64,000 bases of DNA from Okibacterium sp. HSC-33S16 (GCF_024171565.1 NZ_JALJZZ010000003.1:186001-250000), one strand, 5' to 3'; numbered from the stretch's first letter, positions 24,611 to 35,828 are shown. Program-made: numbers and translations. Notes: generated from the sequence alone by a model not told the origin.

Positions 24611-25075
24611 TCAGTATTCGCCTCTGATGACGAAGAAGGAGCCGCGGATGGTTCCGGCCAACTTCGACTTCTGTCTGGCAAACTTAAACCGTGAGGCCAG
24701 CTCGTCAGGCACCTCCATACCCTCAGCGAGCTTGAACCCCACGGCACGCTTACCGCCGTCTTCGATGCTGTACATCACGTTGATCGACAGCCCCGATTCG
24801 TAGAAGACGTAGGTCATCCGCAGGCCGTCCACGATAAAGTCTGTCGCTTCGAGGGGCCGAGAGCCGATGACAATGTCCCGTTCCTCACGAAGGATGCGGT
24901 GCACTCGTTCGACTGCCTCGACCGCGTCCTCCGCCGAGGTCACTGTGAAGACGTGATCGTACTTATTTTTGAAGTAGCGGGCCTCGTTGGCGCGCAATCC
25001 GGCCAAAGCCGCCGCGACGGGAGAAGTTTCCACTCCGTCGAGTGAAACAGTCGTGAAATCGACGACGTGCGACAT
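24611..25075 (-). CDS. Conserved-looking protein of unknown function
   Basis: A 154-aa soluble protein that I do not recognise. It begins MSHVVDFTTVSLDG, has a helix-rich middle (AEDAVEAVERVHRILREERD) and a C-terminal basic stretch (SRFKFARQKSKLAG). There is no signal peptide or membrane segment. ATG 25075 is chosen because AGGA lies 5 nt upstream; the frame is open to 25207 but only through the end of the lipoprotein gene. It follows that gene by 16 bp, so they are probably co-transcribed. No function is proposed. Confidence 0.75.
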   Translation of the reverse strand: MSHVVDFTTVSLDGVETSPVAAALAGLRANEARYFKNKYDHVFTVTSAEDAVEAVERVHRILREERDIVIGSRPLEATDFIVDGLRMTYVFYESGLSINVMYSIEDGGKRAVGFKLAEGMEVPDELASRFKFARQKSKLAGTIRGSFFVIRGEY

Positions 25076-25091
25076 GGTGGTCCTAGACAGG

Positions 25092-25724
25092 TTAGGCGGG
25101 CAGGTGCCCGATAGCGGCCGTCGCCAGCTGCTCGGCGTCTCCGGGCTCGAAGAAAGCGACGGAGCGCGCGGCGATCCAGTAGGAGCCCGTGAAGATTTGG
25201 GCTTCACCTTCCGAGCCGATGACGGTGAAGTAGCCCTCGAGAGGGGGAGCGCCGTAGGTGGGCACCGGGGTGCTCTCGGTGATCGCGAGGTTCTTCAGAG
25301 CGGTCAGCTCATCATCGCCGAGCTTGGCGACAGCAACGTCGATCGTTTCCTTGCTCGTGTTATTAACCCACTGGCAGGTCAGACCACCCATGCCGGCGAT
25401 CTGGCCAGCTTTGGTGTCTGCCTTCGGAGCACCGTCTTCGACCAGGCTGAAGTTGGGGTTGAAGTTGTACATGTCGTCCGCGGTGATCAGCTCATCGCAG
25501 GTGGTTCCGACGGGCTGGCTAACGACGGGGGTCTCCGTAGGGTCGGCGCTGGGAGTCGTGCTTGGCTCACTCGTCGCACTGGAACTGGGCTTCGGTGTTG
25601 GGCTTGCCGAGCCGGTCGAAGACGGTTCCGGTGTGCACCCCGCGAAAAGCACGGTGCCGAGGGACGCCGCGACAATCACTGCGATGGAACGTGATGAGCG
25701 TGGGAAGGAAAGCAAGGAAGCCAT
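25092..25724 (-). CDS. Putative lipoprotein
   Basis: A 210-aa exported lipoprotein. The N-terminus has basic residues, a hydrophobic stretch and the lipobox LFAGC, with Cys29 as the lipid-anchored residue. A Ser/Thr/Pro-rich linker (about 30-65) follows, then a globular domain with two cysteines (TTCDELI and LTCQWVN) that could form a disulfide outside the cell. The pattern resembles DUF3558-like actinobacterial lipoproteins, but I am not certain of the family. Start ATG 25724. Confidence 0.82.
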   Translation of the reverse strand: MASLLSFPRSSRSIAVIVAASLGTVLFAGCTPEPSSTGSASPTPKPSSSATSEPSTTPSADPTETPVVSQPVGTTCDELITADDMYNFNPNFSLVEDGAPKADTKAGQIAGMGGLTCQWVNNTSKETIDVAVAKLGDDELTALKNLAITESTPVPTYGAPPLEGYFTVIGSEGEAQIFTGSYWIAARSVAFFEPGDAEQLATAAIGHLPA

Positions 25725-25823
25725 GTACGTCTCTCTCTGAGGGATAGAAGAAAGATATCAAGCTCGGCATGCTGCGGAGGCCATGCCCGGCTGCCCGCGC
25801 GAATCGGCGGAGAGCGCTGGCGA

Positions 25824-25829
25824 TAGAAT
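25824..25829 (+). promoter_or_regulatory. -10 box of argS (leaderless)
   Basis: TAGAAT lies 7 nt before the GTG of argS, so transcription should start at or next to the start codon. No clear -35 box is visible. The same box and spacing occur upstream of the TsaC-like gene. Confidence 0.55.
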
Positions 25830-25836
25830 TGAGTCC

Positions 25837-27504
25837 GTGACTCCTGACGACCTCTCCGCTGCCCTCTTCGACCTTCTTCTTCCGCTCGCCGAGCGTCACC
25901 GCGAAGGGTCAAGCACTGAGCTGCGACGGGAGGACGTTGTCCTTGAGCGTCCGCGCAACCGCGATCACGGCGACTGGGCTTCGAATATCGCCCTGAAGCT
26001 TGGCAAGAAACTCGGCGCCAACCCGCGTGAGTTCGCGACGGAACTCGCCGCAGCGTTGGGTGATGTACCCGGAGTCGCGACCGCCGAGGTTGCCGGTCCC
26101 GGCTTCATCAATGTACGGCTCGACGCGGCAGCGGCCGGCGCCCTCGCCAAGGTCATCGTTGAGGCCGGTGTCGAATACGGTCGCAACGAGTCGCAGGCCG
26201 GTCGCGCCATCAATCTTGAGTTCGTGTCGGCCAACCCCACTGGTCCGCTGCACATCGGCCACACCCGATGGGCCGCGCTCGGCGACTCCATCGCCCGGGT
26301 CCTCAAGGCTTCCGGCGCCACTGTCGCCAGTGAGTACTACATCAACGACGCTGGCAGCCAGATGGACACCTTCGGCGCATCCGTCCTGGCGGCCATTCAG
26401 GGCAAGCCGACTCCCGAGGGCGGCTACCCGGGGGCGTACATCGCGGAACTCGGTCGCCAGGTTCTCGAACTCGAACCGAACCTCACCGAGCTGCCAGACG
26501 ACGAAGCCCTGGCGATCGCCCGCGAGCGTGCCTACCAGCTTCAGCTGGCGGAGATCGAGAAGTCACTGGCCAGCTTCAACGTGCATTTCGATGTCTGGTT
26601 CTCTGAACGTGAACTGCACGCAAAGGACGCGCAAACGGGGACAAGTGCCATCGACAATGCGGTCGAACGACTGCGGCAGCAGGGGCACGTGTTCGACGAA
26701 GACGACGCCGTCTGGGTGCGAACGACGGACTTCGGTGATGACAAAGACCGCGTGATCCGTCGCGGAAACAGCATCTATACATACTTCGCCGCGGACGCCG
26801 CGTATTACCTCTCCAAGTCGGACCGCGGTTTTGAGCACAAAATTTACCTGCTCGGTGCCGACCACCACGGCTACGTGCACCGGCTCCGCGCCCTCGCCGG
26901 TGCGGCCGGCGACAACCCTGACACCGACATCGAAATTCTCATCGGGCAGCTCGTCAGCGTCAACGGCGCCAAGCTGTCCAAGCGCGCAGGCAACATCATC
27001 GAACTTGACGACCTCCAGGCGTGGATCGGCACCGACGCCCTGCGCTACTCGCTCGCCCGCTACCCGGCCGACTCGCCCCTCACGCTCGACCCGGAGCAGC
27101 TGAGGAAGCGCAGCAACGACAACCCCGTCTTCTACGTGCAGTACGCCCACGCGCGTACCCGCTCGGTCGCCCGCAACGCCGAAGCGGCTGAAGTGGACCG
27201 CAGTGCGTTCACTCCCGAATTGCTCGACCACGAAACCGAGTCAGCCCTGCTCGGCGCTCTGCAGGAGTTCCCGCGAATTGTTGCCCAGGCCGCCGAACTT
27301 CGTGAACCGCACCGCGTCGCACGCTATCTTGAAGAAGTCGCGGGCCTCTACCACCGTTGGTACGACAACTGCCGGGTGATCCCACTCGGCGACGAACCGG
27401 TCGGCGACGTGCACCGATCACGACTGTGGCTCAACGACGCAACGGGGCAGGTTCTCCGAAACGGCCTCGACCTGGTTGGAGTGACAGCGCCAGACAGGAT
27501 GTGA
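25837..27504 (+). CDS. argS: Arginyl-tRNA synthetase
   Basis: Class I synthetase of 555 aa that charges tRNA-Arg. The N-terminal additional domain is followed by [14 protein letters not shown] (HIGH at 139-142), a KLSKRAGN motif matching KMSKS, and the all-helical anticodon-binding domain ending YDNCRVI and [12 protein letters not shown] 25837 is used because it follows a -10 box by 7 nt; the frame is open 18 codons further up without homology. It leads the block argS - LmeA-like - lysA - hom - thrC - thrB - rho that is usual in these actinobacteria. Confidence 0.97.
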   Translation: MTPDDLSAALFDLLLPLAERHREGSSTELRREDVVLERPRNRDHGDWASNIALKLGKKLGANPREFATELAAALGDVPGVATAEVAGPGFINVRLDAAAAGALAKVIVEAGVEYGRNESQAGRAINLEFVSANPTGPLHIGHTRWAALGDSIARVLKASGATVASEYYINDAGSQMDTFGASVLAAIQGKPTPEGGYPGAYIAELGRQVLELEPNLTELPDDEALAIARERAYQLQLAEIEKSLASFNVHFDVWFSERELHAKDAQTGTSAIDNAVERLRQQGHVFDEDDAVWVRTTDFGDDKDRVIRRGNSIYTYFAADAAYYLSKSDRGFEHKIYLLGADHHGYVHRLRALAGAAGDNPDTDIEILIGQLVSVNGAKLSKRAGNIIELDDLQAWIGTDALRYSLARYPADSPLTLDPEQLRKRSNDNPVFYVQYAHARTRSVARNAEAAEVDRSAFTPELLDHETESALLGALQEFPRIVAQAAELREPHRVARYLEEVAGLYHRWYDNCRVIPLGDEPVGDVHRSRLWLNDATGQVLRNGLDLVGVTAPDRM

Positions 27505-27505
27505 C

Positions 27506-28342
27506 ATGACACTCGCGGACACCGACGGTTGGGAGGCGCTTCGCCGCCAGGCAGCGCTCGTCGAAAGCTCCGAGCCGCCGCGTAAACGCCGGCGGGTGCG
27601 CGGCTGGATCGTCGGGTTGATTATTCTGGTGGCGGCCGTCGCTCTCGTGATCGGCGGGCTCTTCCTCGCTGAGAACGTCACCAAGGGCATCGCAACCGAC
27701 GCGATCGCGGTCGCCGTGAAATCAAGCCTGCCCGCATCGGTCGATGCCTCGGTGGACGTCGATATCGCAGGCGACTGGGTTCTCTTCCAGATCTTCACCG
27801 GAAAACTCGACCAGGTCACCCTCTCGAGCGACGACGCCATGGTTGACGGCAGCCCGGCACAGTTCACGCTCGTCGCCAGCCAGGTGCCACTCGACCTCAA
27901 GCAGCCGGTGGGTAACATCGACGCCACCGTGAGCCTCGGTCCCGGCGCGATTAACGGATTGCTCACGCTCCCCGGCAACGACCCCGAAGTGGCCCTCGGT
28001 GACAACGTGGTCAGCTATGCAGACTCCGCCACCGTCCTGGGCTTCACCCTCGGCTACCTCGTCAACGCGACGCTGTCTCCCGACGGCACCGATGTGCTCG
28101 CAACGCCCGTTGCCGCAAACGTCACGAGCGACGTCGGTTCGCTCGACGTGTCCGGCGTCATCGACCGGATCCTCGGCGCCCAGCCGGTGCGCATTTGCGT
28201 GGCAGACCGGCTGCCCGTCGGGGTCACGATCGCAGGCATCGACGTCACCCTGGAAACCGCAACACTCGCCCTCACCGCCCGCGACTTCACGCTCAACGGA
28301 GAATCGCTCGGCAAACGTGGGAGCTGCCCCGAAATCGGCTGA
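27506..28342 (+). CDS. DUF2993 / LmeA-like phospholipid-binding protein
   Basis: A 278-aa membrane-anchored protein. A charged N-terminus (PPRKRRRVRG) precedes one hydrophobic helix (residues about 36-56), so the body faces outward. The remaining beta-rich domain matches the DUF2993 family, which includes mycobacterial LmeA, a periplasmic lipid-binding protein needed for lipomannan maturation. ATG 27506 begins 1 nt after the argS stop, so translation is coupled. A role in cell-envelope glycolipids is plausible from the family only. Confidence 0.82.
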   Translation: MTLADTDGWEALRRQAALVESSEPPRKRRRVRGWIVGLIILVAAVALVIGGLFLAENVTKGIATDAIAVAVKSSLPASVDASVDVDIAGDWVLFQIFTGKLDQVTLSSDDAMVDGSPAQFTLVASQVPLDLKQPVGNIDATVSLGPGAINGLLTLPGNDPEVALGDNVVSYADSATVLGFTLGYLVNATLSPDGTDVLATPVAANVTSDVGSLDVSGVIDRILGAQPVRICVADRLPVGVTIAGIDVTLETATLALTARDFTLNGESLGKRGSCPEIG

Positions 28343-28501
28343 CCGTCACATTTCGCCTCGGATGCCGAGCGCCGCATACGCCCTCTGACAGAATTCCTGA
28401 CATCGCCGATTCCCGGGCACCAGCGAGTTCTCGGTAAGATTCTGTGAACTCCACCGCGCCTGTTCAGCGGTATCCCACCTTCCGCACGATTGGTTTCTGC
28501 T

Positions 28502-29902
28502 GTGGCTTCTCACCCACTTGCCCCCGCGTGGCTGGCGATTCCCGACGACGCAAACGAGCTGGCCCCCTCGGTCTGGAGCAGCAACGTCTCCCGCGACGAC
28601 ACCGGAGTGCTCACCGTCGGGGGAGTTTCGGCAACTGAGATCGCCGAAACGTTCGGCACACCCGTTTATGTCTTAGACGAAGCGGATGTTCGTGCGCGCG
28701 CCGCGCACGTCCTCGCGGCTTTTTCGCGTGAGTTCGCCGCCATCGGCGCCGAAGCGAAGGTGTATTACGCCGGTAAGGCGTTTCTCTCCACCGAGGTTGC
28801 CCGATGGGTCACCGAGGCCGGACTCAACATCGACGTGTGTTCACCCGGTGAACTGGCCGTCGCCCTCGCGGCCGGCGTTGACGCCTCACGCCTCGGCCAC
28901 CACGGCAACAACAAGTCGATCGCCGAAATTGACAGGTCGGTCAAGGCCGGCATGGGCACCATCGTGATCGACAGCCCGCAGGAAATTGCTCGCGTCGCCG
29001 AGGCCGCAACGCGGCACGGCCGCCGACAGGGTGTTCGCCTGCGGGTGAACAGCGGCGTGCACGCGCATACGCATGATTTCCTCGCTACGGCGCACGAAGA
29101 CCAGAAGTTCGGCCTGCCGCTCGAGCGCGCGGCCGAAGCGGTCGCCGACATCCGTTCTCATGATTCTCTGACCTTCCTGGGCCTGCACTGCCACATCGGA
29201 TCGCAGATCTTCGGCGCGGATGGGTTCGCGGAATCTGCCGCTCGCCTGCTGACCGTGCACCGCGAGCTTCTCGCCGACGGACCGGTGCCCGAGCTCAACC
29301 TCGGCGGCGGCTTCGGCATCGCATACACGACGGTTGACGACCCGGAATCGATCGACGACCTCGCCGCGGCGATCGCGAACATTGTGGCGAGCGAGTGTGC
29401 GCGACTCGACATCCCGGTGCCGAACGTGGCGTTTGAACCGGGCCGCGTCATCATCGGCCCGGCCGGTTTCACCCTGTACGAGGTCGGAACAACGAAGGAC
29501 GTTGAGCTCAACACTGATGAGGGCACCGCGTTCCGGCGATACGTCAGCGTGGACGGCGGCATGAGCGACAACGCTCGCACCGCACTGTACGGCGCTGACT
29601 ATTCGGTGCGCATCGCCAACCGAACGAGCGACGCGGAGCCGGTGCTCATCCGGCTCGCCGGGAAGCACTGCGAATCGGGCGACATCGTCGTGAACGATGA
29701 TTACCTGCCCGCCGACGTCGCCCCGGGCGATCTCGTCGGCGTTCCGGCAACCGGCGCATACTGCTGGTCACTGGCCAGCAACTACAACTACCTGGGACGA
29801 CCACCGGTCGTCGCCGTCCGGGACGGCGTTGCTCGAGTGATCGTCCGCGGTGAAACCGAGGCTGACCTACTGGCGCGCGACGCCGGATTGGATGCACGAT
29901 GA
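28502..29902 (+). CDS. lysA: Diaminopimelate decarboxylase
   Basis: PLP enzyme of 466 aa that converts meso-diaminopimelate to lysine, the last step of the pathway. The PLP lysine is Lys92 in YYAGKAF; GLHCHIGSQIF and the glycine-rich phosphate loop GGGFGIAY are intact, and the C-terminal ACESGD-like motif reads HCESGDIVV. GTG 28502 (then ASHPLAPAW) is taken as start; a TTG at 28490 is in frame. No strong ribosome site is visible. Its stop overlaps the hom start (ATGA), giving a lysA-hom-thrC-thrB operon. Confidence 0.95.
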   Translation: MASHPLAPAWLAIPDDANELAPSVWSSNVSRDDTGVLTVGGVSATEIAETFGTPVYVLDEADVRARAAHVLAAFSREFAAIGAEAKVYYAGKAFLSTEVARWVTEAGLNIDVCSPGELAVALAAGVDASRLGHHGNNKSIAEIDRSVKAGMGTIVIDSPQEIARVAEAATRHGRRQGVRLRVNSGVHAHTHDFLATAHEDQKFGLPLERAAEAVADIRSHDSLTFLGLHCHIGSQIFGADGFAESAARLLTVHRELLADGPVPELNLGGGFGIAYTTVDDPESIDDLAAAIANIVASECARLDIPVPNVAFEPGRVIIGPAGFTLYEVGTTKDVELNTDEGTAFRRYVSVDGGMSDNARTALYGADYSVRIANRTSDAEPVLIRLAGKHCESGDIVVNDDYLPADVAPGDLVGVPATGAYCWSLASNYNYLGRPPVVAVRDGVARVIVRGETEADLLARDAGLDAR

Positions 29903-31209
29903 TCGACTACCGCACAGTTCGAGTAGCGCTGTTGGGCGCGGGTTCCGTTGGATCGCAGGTGGCCCGGCTTCTGCTGGCCAACGGCGATGAGCTGGCCGCC
30001 CGGGTGGGAGCGAAGCTCGAGCTCGCCGGTATTGCCGTTCGAAACGTCGACGCCGAGCGTGACGTCGAGCTGCCCCGTGAACGGCTGACCACCGACGCTG
30101 AATCACTCATCGTCGGTGCCGACATTGTCATCGAGCTGATGGGCGGCATTGAGCCGGCACGCACGCACATTCTCTCCGCGCTCAACTCGGGCGCAGACGT
30201 GATCACCGGCAACAAGGCACTCCTCGCGGCGCACGGTCCCGAGCTCTTCGCACAGGCCGAGCAGGTAGGTGCCGAAATTTACTACGAGGCAGCGGTCGCG
30301 GCCGCCATCCCGATCATTCGCCCGCTGCGCGACAGTCTGGCCGGTGACAACATTCGCCGGATCCTGGCCATCGTCAACGGGTCAACCAACTTCATCCTCG
30401 ACCGGATGGACCGTTTCGGCGACAGCATGGAAGCTGCCCAGAAGACGGCGTTCGAACTGGGTTTCCTCGAGGCTGACCCGACGCTCGACGTGGGCGGGTA
30501 CGACGCTGCGCAGAAGGCGACCCTGCTCGCGAGCCTCGCGTTCCACAGCAGCATCGATCCGGACGGCGTTTACCGTGAGGGTATCGACACCATCACGGCC
30601 GAGCAGATCGACTCCGCGCGCAAGGCCGGTTATGTGATCAAGCTGCTCGCCATCACCGAGCGCATTACGGCAGAGGATGGAACAGAGGGTGTGTCCGCAC
30701 GCGTGTATCCCGCCCTGGTGGGCCGTGAGCATCCGCTCGCCGCTGTTCACGGTGGAAACAACGCGGTCTTCGTCGAAGCAGAGGCGGCCGGACCTCTCAT
30801 GTTTTACGGCGCAGGCGCCGGCGGAGTGCAGACAGCGTCTGCGGTGCTCGGAGACCTGGTTTCGGCGGCTCGCCGTCACATCGCCGGCGGACCTGGGCTC
30901 GGAGAATCCACCCACGCCGACCTGCCGCTGTTGCCGATCGGCGAGATTGTCACCAAGTACCAAATCACGTTGCGTGTGAGCGACCGCCAGGGCGTGCTCG
31001 CCGAGGTGGCCACGATCCTCGCCGACGGCGGCGTCTCTGTGGAGACCGTCGAGCAGACCGTCGATCCTCACGGCAGCATCCCCACGGCGTTCCTCGTCAT
31101 CGGTACGCACGCCACGAGGGAAAAAGCACTTCAGTCCACGGTCGAGACGCTGCAGGCGTCCGGCGTGGTCGATTCAGTTGTCAGTGTTCTACGAGTTGAA
31201 GGAGCCTAG
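29899..31209 (+). CDS. hom: Homoserine dehydrogenase
   Basis: Enzyme of 436 aa that reduces aspartate semialdehyde to homoserine, the branch point to threonine and methionine. The N-terminal Rossmann motif is [10 protein letters not shown], the catalytic domain has GSTNFIL and [10 protein letters not shown], and the C-terminus carries an ACT domain (about 350-430, [14 protein letters not shown]), which usually confers threonine feedback control. ATG 29899 overlaps the lysA stop by 4 bp. The thrC gene starts 2 nt after its stop. Confidence 0.96.
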   Translation: MIDYRTVRVALLGAGSVGSQVARLLLANGDELAARVGAKLELAGIAVRNVDAERDVELPRERLTTDAESLIVGADIVIELMGGIEPARTHILSALNSGADVITGNKALLAAHGPELFAQAEQVGAEIYYEAAVAAAIPIIRPLRDSLAGDNIRRILAIVNGSTNFILDRMDRFGDSMEAAQKTAFELGFLEADPTLDVGGYDAAQKATLLASLAFHSSIDPDGVYREGIDTITAEQIDSARKAGYVIKLLAITERITAEDGTEGVSARVYPALVGREHPLAAVHGGNNAVFVEAEAAGPLMFYGAGAGGVQTASAVLGDLVSAARRHIAGGPGLGESTHADLPLLPIGEIVTKYQITLRVSDRQGVLAEVATILADGGVSVETVEQTVDPHGSIPTAFLVIGTHATREKALQSTVETLQASGVVDSVVSVLRVEGA

Positions 31210-31211
31210 AG

Positions 31212-32294
31212 ATGGCGAAGCAGTGGCGCGGAGTTTTGCACGAGTATGCAGACCGCCTGGACGTAACGGCCAAAACCCCCATCATCAGCCTCGGTGAGGG
31301 TGGCACGCCGCTCATCTTCGCGTCGGCGCTGTCGGCTCGCACGGGGGCCAAGGTCTGGGTCAAGTACGAGGGAATGAACCCGACCGGGTCGTTCAAGGAC
31401 CGCGGAATGACCATGGCCGTCTCCAAGGCCGTTGAGGCCGGAGCGAAGGCCGTCATTTGCGCGTCGACCGGTAACACCTCGGCGTCCGCTGCCGCATACG
31501 CAACGCACGCGGGGATCACGGCCGCCGTGCTGGTTCCCGAGGGCAAGATCGCCATGGGTAAGCTCGCCCAGGCCATCGCGCACAATGCGCAGCTCATCCA
31601 GGTGCAGGGTAACTTCGACGACTGCCTCGACATGGCTCGCGAGCTCGCGGCCAACTACCCGGTTCACCTCGTCAACTCGGTCAACAACGACCGGATCGAA
31701 GGCCAGAAGACGGCAGCGTTCGAGATCGTCGAGGTGCTCGAGGATGCTCCGGACTTCCACTTCATCCCGGTCGGCAACGCCGGAAACTACACCGCGTACA
31801 CCCGTGGCTACACCGAAGAGCTGGAGCGCGGTATCTCCACCAAGCTCCCGCGGATGTTCGGCTTCCAGGCCGCGGGCAGCGCGCCGCTCGTCACCGGACA
31901 GATCGTCAAGCACCCGGAGACGGTCGCCAGCGCAATCCGCATCGGGAACCCGGCATCGTGGGAGCTCGCTCTTGCCGCGCGCGAAGCGACCGACGGTTAC
32001 TTCGGAGCGATCGAGGACGCCCAGATCCTCGAGGCCCAGCGCATCCTCTCGCAGGAAGTCGGCATCTTCGTCGAGCCCGCATCGGCGATCAGCGTTGCCG
32101 GCCTGCTCGAGCGCGCAGAGGCCGGGCAGGTTCCCGCCGACTCCACAGTTGTTCTGACCGTCACCGGTCACGGACTCAAGGACCCTCAGTGGGCGCTACG
32201 CAATGCTGATGGTGGCGAGATCGCTCCGACGATCGTTCCGGTCGACGTCACCGAGGTGGCGAGCGTTCTCGGGCTGGCCAAGGCCTCGGCGTGA
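31212..32294 (+). CDS. thrC: Threonine synthase
   Basis: PLP enzyme of 360 aa that makes threonine from O-phosphohomoserine. Lys62 in PTGSFKDRG binds PLP, and the phosphate-binding loop is VGNAGN. The short form without the long N-terminal domain is typical for actinobacteria. It starts 2 nt after hom and overlaps thrB by 4 bp (GTGA). Threonine control probably acts on Hom rather than here. Confidence 0.96.
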   Translation: MAKQWRGVLHEYADRLDVTAKTPIISLGEGGTPLIFASALSARTGAKVWVKYEGMNPTGSFKDRGMTMAVSKAVEAGAKAVICASTGNTSASAAAYATHAGITAAVLVPEGKIAMGKLAQAIAHNAQLIQVQGNFDDCLDMARELAANYPVHLVNSVNNDRIEGQKTAAFEIVEVLEDAPDFHFIPVGNAGNYTAYTRGYTEELERGISTKLPRMFGFQAAGSAPLVTGQIVKHPETVASAIRIGNPASWELALAAREATDGYFGAIEDAQILEAQRILSQEVGIFVEPASAISVAGLLERAEAGQVPADSTVVLTVTGHGLKDPQWALRNADGGEIAPTIVPVDVTEVASVLGLAKASA

Positions 32295-33202
32295 GCCTGG
32301 CCGGCCGGTCGGTCACCGTCCGGGTCCCCGCGACCAGTGCCAACCTCGGTCCCGGTTTCGATACCCTCGGCCTTGCGCTGAGTCTCTACGACGACGTCAC
32401 CGTCACCGTCCGGGACGAGCCCGGCGCGAGCGTCGAGGTCATCGGCGTCGGCGATGGCGAAGTGCCGACCGACGAAACCAACCTCGTCGTGTCGTCGATG
32501 GCCTACGCCTTTCGCGCACTCGGCCAGGAGATGCCCGGGGTTCACCTCGTCGCGCGCAACGTCATCCCGCACGGCCGTGGACTCGGATCCTCAGGCGCGG
32601 CCGTCGTTGCGGGTATCGTCGCCGCGAAGGGGCTGCTTGAGGGCATCGTTGACGTCGACAACGCCACCCTGCTGCGTATCGCCACCGAACTTGAGGGTCA
32701 CCCCGACAACGTGGCACCCGCGCTCTTCGGCGGGCTGACGATCGCCTGGGTCGAGGCGGCGGGTCCCCAGCACAAAAAGCTTCTCGTTCACCGCGGCGTC
32801 GCTCCGCTCGTCTTTGTTCCGCAGCACACGTTGTCGACCAAGCTCGCGCGGAGCCTGCAGCCGGAAAACGTCCCGCACTCCGACGCCGTCTTCAATGTGT
32901 CGCGCTCGGCCTTGCTCATCGCTGCCCTGACCCAGAGCCCCGAACTGCTCTTCGCGGGCACCGAGGACAAGCTGCACCAGGACTACCGCGCGTCGGCCAT
33001 GCCGGAAACCCATCGTCTGGTCCTTGCCCTCCGCGCACACGGCTTCGCTGCGGTGGTGTCCGGAGCAGGTCCCTCGATCCTCGTCCTCGCAGACGGTCCA
33101 GGCGAGCGGCTGGAAGCAGCTGAGCTTGTGGCCCGTGAGTCTGACACCGAGTGGGATGCGCTCTACCTGGCCGTCGACGTCAAGGGCGCGACACTCGCCT
33201 GA
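32291..33202 (+). CDS. thrB: Homoserine kinase
   Basis: GHMP-family kinase of 303 aa that phosphorylates homoserine for ThrC. The signature is [13 protein letters not shown] near the N-terminus and the ATP loop [12 protein letters not shown] at about 93-104; the third GHMP motif is [11 protein letters not shown] 32291 overlaps the thrC stop. It closes the lysine/threonine operon: after its stop a short CCCC-AAGT-GGGG hairpin and a GAGTGA-C-TCACTC palindrome occur (33205-33229), and no further gene follows until rho. Confidence 0.96.
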   Translation: MSLAGRSVTVRVPATSANLGPGFDTLGLALSLYDDVTVTVRDEPGASVEVIGVGDGEVPTDETNLVVSSMAYAFRALGQEMPGVHLVARNVIPHGRGLGSSGAAVVAGIVAAKGLLEGIVDVDNATLLRIATELEGHPDNVAPALFGGLTIAWVEAAGPQHKKLLVHRGVAPLVFVPQHTLSTKLARSLQPENVPHSDAVFNVSRSALLIAALTQSPELLFAGTEDKLHQDYRASAMPETHRLVLALRAHGFAAVVSGAGPSILVLADGPGERLEAAELVARESDTEWDALYLAVDVKGATLA

Positions 33203-33452
33203 AGCCCCAAGTGGGGGAGTGACTCACTCTCAGAGCCAGGTGCTAGAGTGAGATTTATCCCGACAGGCAAGCCGATAAGGCAAATCTGGCCTTCGGGTGA
33301 TTTCTGCAAACCCAACGCCATCGCCAACGGCAGTGTGCCGCGCTCTTGATCGTGAAGTGCGGGCAGGGTGCCAGTCAATCTGACTCGCGCCACAGCCGCA
33401 GATGAGCTCTCCTGACACGTTCCGTGGATCAGGGGGAAGGAACCCACTTTTA
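33203..33452 (+). other. Leader/spacer before rho
   Basis: A 250-bp non-coding spacer. Besides the hairpin and palindrome at 33205-33229, it has a possible AAGGC/GCCTT stem-loop near 33278-33294 and no clear -35/-10 pair. Because rho genes are often autoregulated by termination in their leader, this stretch may be an untranslated leader with Rho sites. Confidence 0.4.
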
Positions 33453-35711
33453 GTGACTAACGTCAATATCCGTTTGAACACGGAATCAGGCGCAAACCTG
33501 TCGTCCCTCAAGGTCTCTGACCTTCAGCTGCTTGCCAGCCAGTGGGGCGTTCAGGGCGCATCAAAACTTCGCAAGGGGGAACTCGTGGAGAAAATTGCCG
33601 AGGCTCAGGCCGCTGCCGCTCCCGAGGAATCCGTCGAGGCTCCCGCCGTCGCCGCCGAGCCCAGCGCTGACACCGCCGTTTCGGCCCCAGACGCTGCCGT
33701 CGTCCAGGACGCTCCGCTGCAGGCTACGGTGCCGGCTGCTGACGCTCCTGCCGATGAGCTCGTCGCACCGGTCGTCAAGAAGCGCGCACCGCGTCGTGCC
33801 AGCACGCAGACCGCCAAGGCGGGCGAGCGTGTACAGGCCGCCGGTCACGTCAATTCCGACGGTGCGCCCCTCATTCCTGAAAATCCGATAACGGATGCCG
33901 CTTCGCCGGTCGCAGGCGCAACCGACGTGGCGGCAGCAGCACCGGTCGCGACCGAAGCGCCGACGGCACCCGACACCGCAGCCCCCGACACCGCAGTCGC
34001 CGACGACACCACAGTCGCGTCGACCGACGCTCCGACTGAGCAGTCGGAACAGTCGGAGAACCGGGAGAACGGTTCACAGCGTTCGGGCCGCAAGAACAAC
34101 CGTCGTGGGCGCGGCAGCAAAGCCGACCGTTCCGACAACGCGACCGAGCAGAACGACGCTGCCGGAGCATCCGCTGACGAATCGTCAACCGGCTCCGAGA
34201 GCGAATCGACCGACGCTGCACAGGACTCCTCGCAGAACGAGCGTTCAGGGCGCAACCGCAACCGTAACCGCAACCGGAACGCCGACAACGCGGGCCGCGA
34301 CGACGAGCGCAACGGAAACGACCGCAACGGAAACGACCGCAACGGAAACGACCGCAACGCCGACAAGGCGCAGGGCGACCGCGATAACCGTAACGCTGAC
34401 CGCGATAACCGTAACGCTGACCGTGACAACCGCAACGCTGACCGTGATGACGAGGGTGGCCGTAACGGCCGCAACCGTTACCGTGACCGCAAGCGTCGCG
34501 GCGGAACCGACTCGGCTGACTTCGAACCCGAGATCGCCGACGACGACGTGCTGCTGCCCGTCGCCGGAATCCTCGACGTGCTCGATAACTACGCCTTCGT
34601 GCGCACGACGGGCTACCTGCCCGGCTCGAACGACGTCTACGTATCACTCGGCCAGGTCAAGAAGTACAACCTGCGCAAGGGTGATGCCGTCGTCGGCGCG
34701 ATCCGCCAGCCGCGTGACAACGATAACAACGCTCGACAGAAGTACAACGCCATCGTCAAGGTGGAGTCGGTCAACGGCCAGAGCGTCGACGAGGCAGCGA
34801 ACCGTGTTGAATTCGGCAAGCTCACTCCGCTCTACCCGCAGGAGCGCCTGCGCCTCGAGACCGAGCAGGGCAAGCTCACGCAGCGCATCATCGACCTGAT
34901 CGCCCCGATCGGCAAGGGACAGCGTGGACTCATCGTCGCGCCGCCCAAGGCCGGTAAGACGATCGTGCTGCAGCAGATCGCGAACGCCATCTCGATCAAC
35001 AACCCCGAGGTTCACCTCATGGTTGTTCTCGTCGACGAGCGGCCTGAAGAGGTCACCGACATGCAGCGCACGGTGAAGGGTGAGGTCATCGCCTCGACCT
35101 TCGACCGCCCCGCTGAAGACCACACCACGGTCGCCGAACTGGCCATCGAGCGCGCCAAGCGCCTCGTCGAGCTCGGACACGACGTTGTTGTGCTCCTCGA
35201 CTCGATCACCCGCCTCGGACGTGCATACAACCTTGCTGCGCCGACCTCGGGCCGGATCCTCTCCGGTGGAGTCGACGCGTCTGCGCTCTACCCGCCCAAG
35301 CGGTTCTTCGGTGCAGCGCGCAACATCGAGAATGGTGGCTCGCTCACCATCCTCGCCACCGCGCTCGTCGAGACCGGGTCCAAGATGGACGAGGTCATCT
35401 TCGAAGAGTTCAAGGGAACCGGTAACTCCGAGCTCCGCCTGTCGCGCCAGCTCGCCGACAAGCGCATCTTCCCCGCGGTCGACGTCAACGCGTCGTCGAC
35501 CCGTCGTGAAGAAATGCTGCTCGGCGCTGACGAAGTCAAGGTCACCTGGAAGCTGCGTCGTGCCCTCGCCGGCCTCGACCAGCAGCAGGCACTCGAGGTT
35601 GTCCTCGGCAAGCTCAAGGAAACTTCGTCGAACGTCGAATTCCTCGTTCAGATGCAGAAGACCATGCCGCAGCCGGTGTCCGGATCGGGACACGACCGCG
35701 ACCACCGCTAG
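33453..35711 (+). CDS. rho: Transcription termination factor Rho, long N-terminal form
   Basis: Hexameric RNA helicase of 752 aa that ends transcription. A SAP-like start ([14 protein letters not shown]) is followed by about 300 residues of low-complexity sequence: first Ala/Pro/Thr-rich, then Asn/Arg/Asp-rich with tandem repeats. The RNA-binding core begins near residue 370; Walker A (APPKAGKT) is at about 496 and the [16 protein letters not shown] region near 578. Such an inserted arginine-rich region is usual in high-GC actinobacteria. GTG 33453 is preferred over a frame open to 33402, since GGGGGAAGGA lies upstream and homology begins at once. Confidence 0.95.
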   Translation: MTNVNIRLNTESGANLSSLKVSDLQLLASQWGVQGASKLRKGELVEKIAEAQAAAAPEESVEAPAVAAEPSADTAVSAPDAAVVQDAPLQATVPAADAPADELVAPVVKKRAPRRASTQTAKAGERVQAAGHVNSDGAPLIPENPITDAASPVAGATDVAAAAPVATEAPTAPDTAAPDTAVADDTTVASTDAPTEQSEQSENRENGSQRSGRKNNRRGRGSKADRSDNATEQNDAAGASADESSTGSESESTDAAQDSSQNERSGRNRNRNRNRNADNAGRDDERNGNDRNGNDRNGNDRNADKAQGDRDNRNADRDNRNADRDNRNADRDDEGGRNGRNRYRDRKRRGGTDSADFEPEIADDDVLLPVAGILDVLDNYAFVRTTGYLPGSNDVYVSLGQVKKYNLRKGDAVVGAIRQPRDNDNNARQKYNAIVKVESVNGQSVDEAANRVEFGKLTPLYPQERLRLETEQGKLTQRIIDLIAPIGKGQRGLIVAPPKAGKTIVLQQIANAISINNPEVHLMVVLVDERPEEVTDMQRTVKGEVIASTFDRPAEDHTTVAELAIERAKRLVELGHDVVVLLDSITRLGRAYNLAAPTSGRILSGGVDASALYPPKRFFGAARNIENGGSLTILATALVETGSKMDEVIFEEFKGTGNSELRLSRQLADKRIFPAVDVNASSTRREEMLLGADEVKVTWKLRRALAGLDQQQALEVVLGKLKETSSNVEFLVQMQKTMPQPVSGSGHDRDHR
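34308..34449 (+). repeat. Tandem repeats inside rho
   Basis: Three exact copies of the 15-mer CGCAACGGAAACGAC (34308-34352) are followed by three near-copies of a 21-mer beginning GACCGCGATAACC (34377-34439). They encode NGNDR and DRDNRNA peptide repeats. The units stay in frame, so copy number can vary without breaking the gene. Confidence 0.9.
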
Positions 35712-35722
35712 CTGAGATTCCG

Positions 35723-35785
35723 AACCCGTTTGCCTTCCGGGCGGCACCCCTCAGGGGTCGCTGCCCGGGGCAGGCGGGTTTTCTC
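35723..35785 (+). terminator. Intrinsic terminator after rho
   Basis: AACCCG pairs with CGGGTT, TTTGCC with GGCAGG (two G-T pairs), and, beyond a TT bulge, CCGGGC with GCCCGG: about 18 bp in total with an inner CCCC/GGGG hairpin. GGGTTTTCTC follows. It starts 11 nt after the rho stop, so rho and prfA are probably separate transcripts. Confidence 0.85.
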
Positions 35786-35828
35786 GTAACTCAGGTGGCA
35801 GGATGAAACGCAAGGAACGGAACAACTC

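Noticed and set aside
34308-34449. Tandem repeats considered as a CRISPR-like array
   Set aside because: Units of 15 and 21 bp have no spacers, stay in frame within rho and encode peptide repeats; no cas genes are present.
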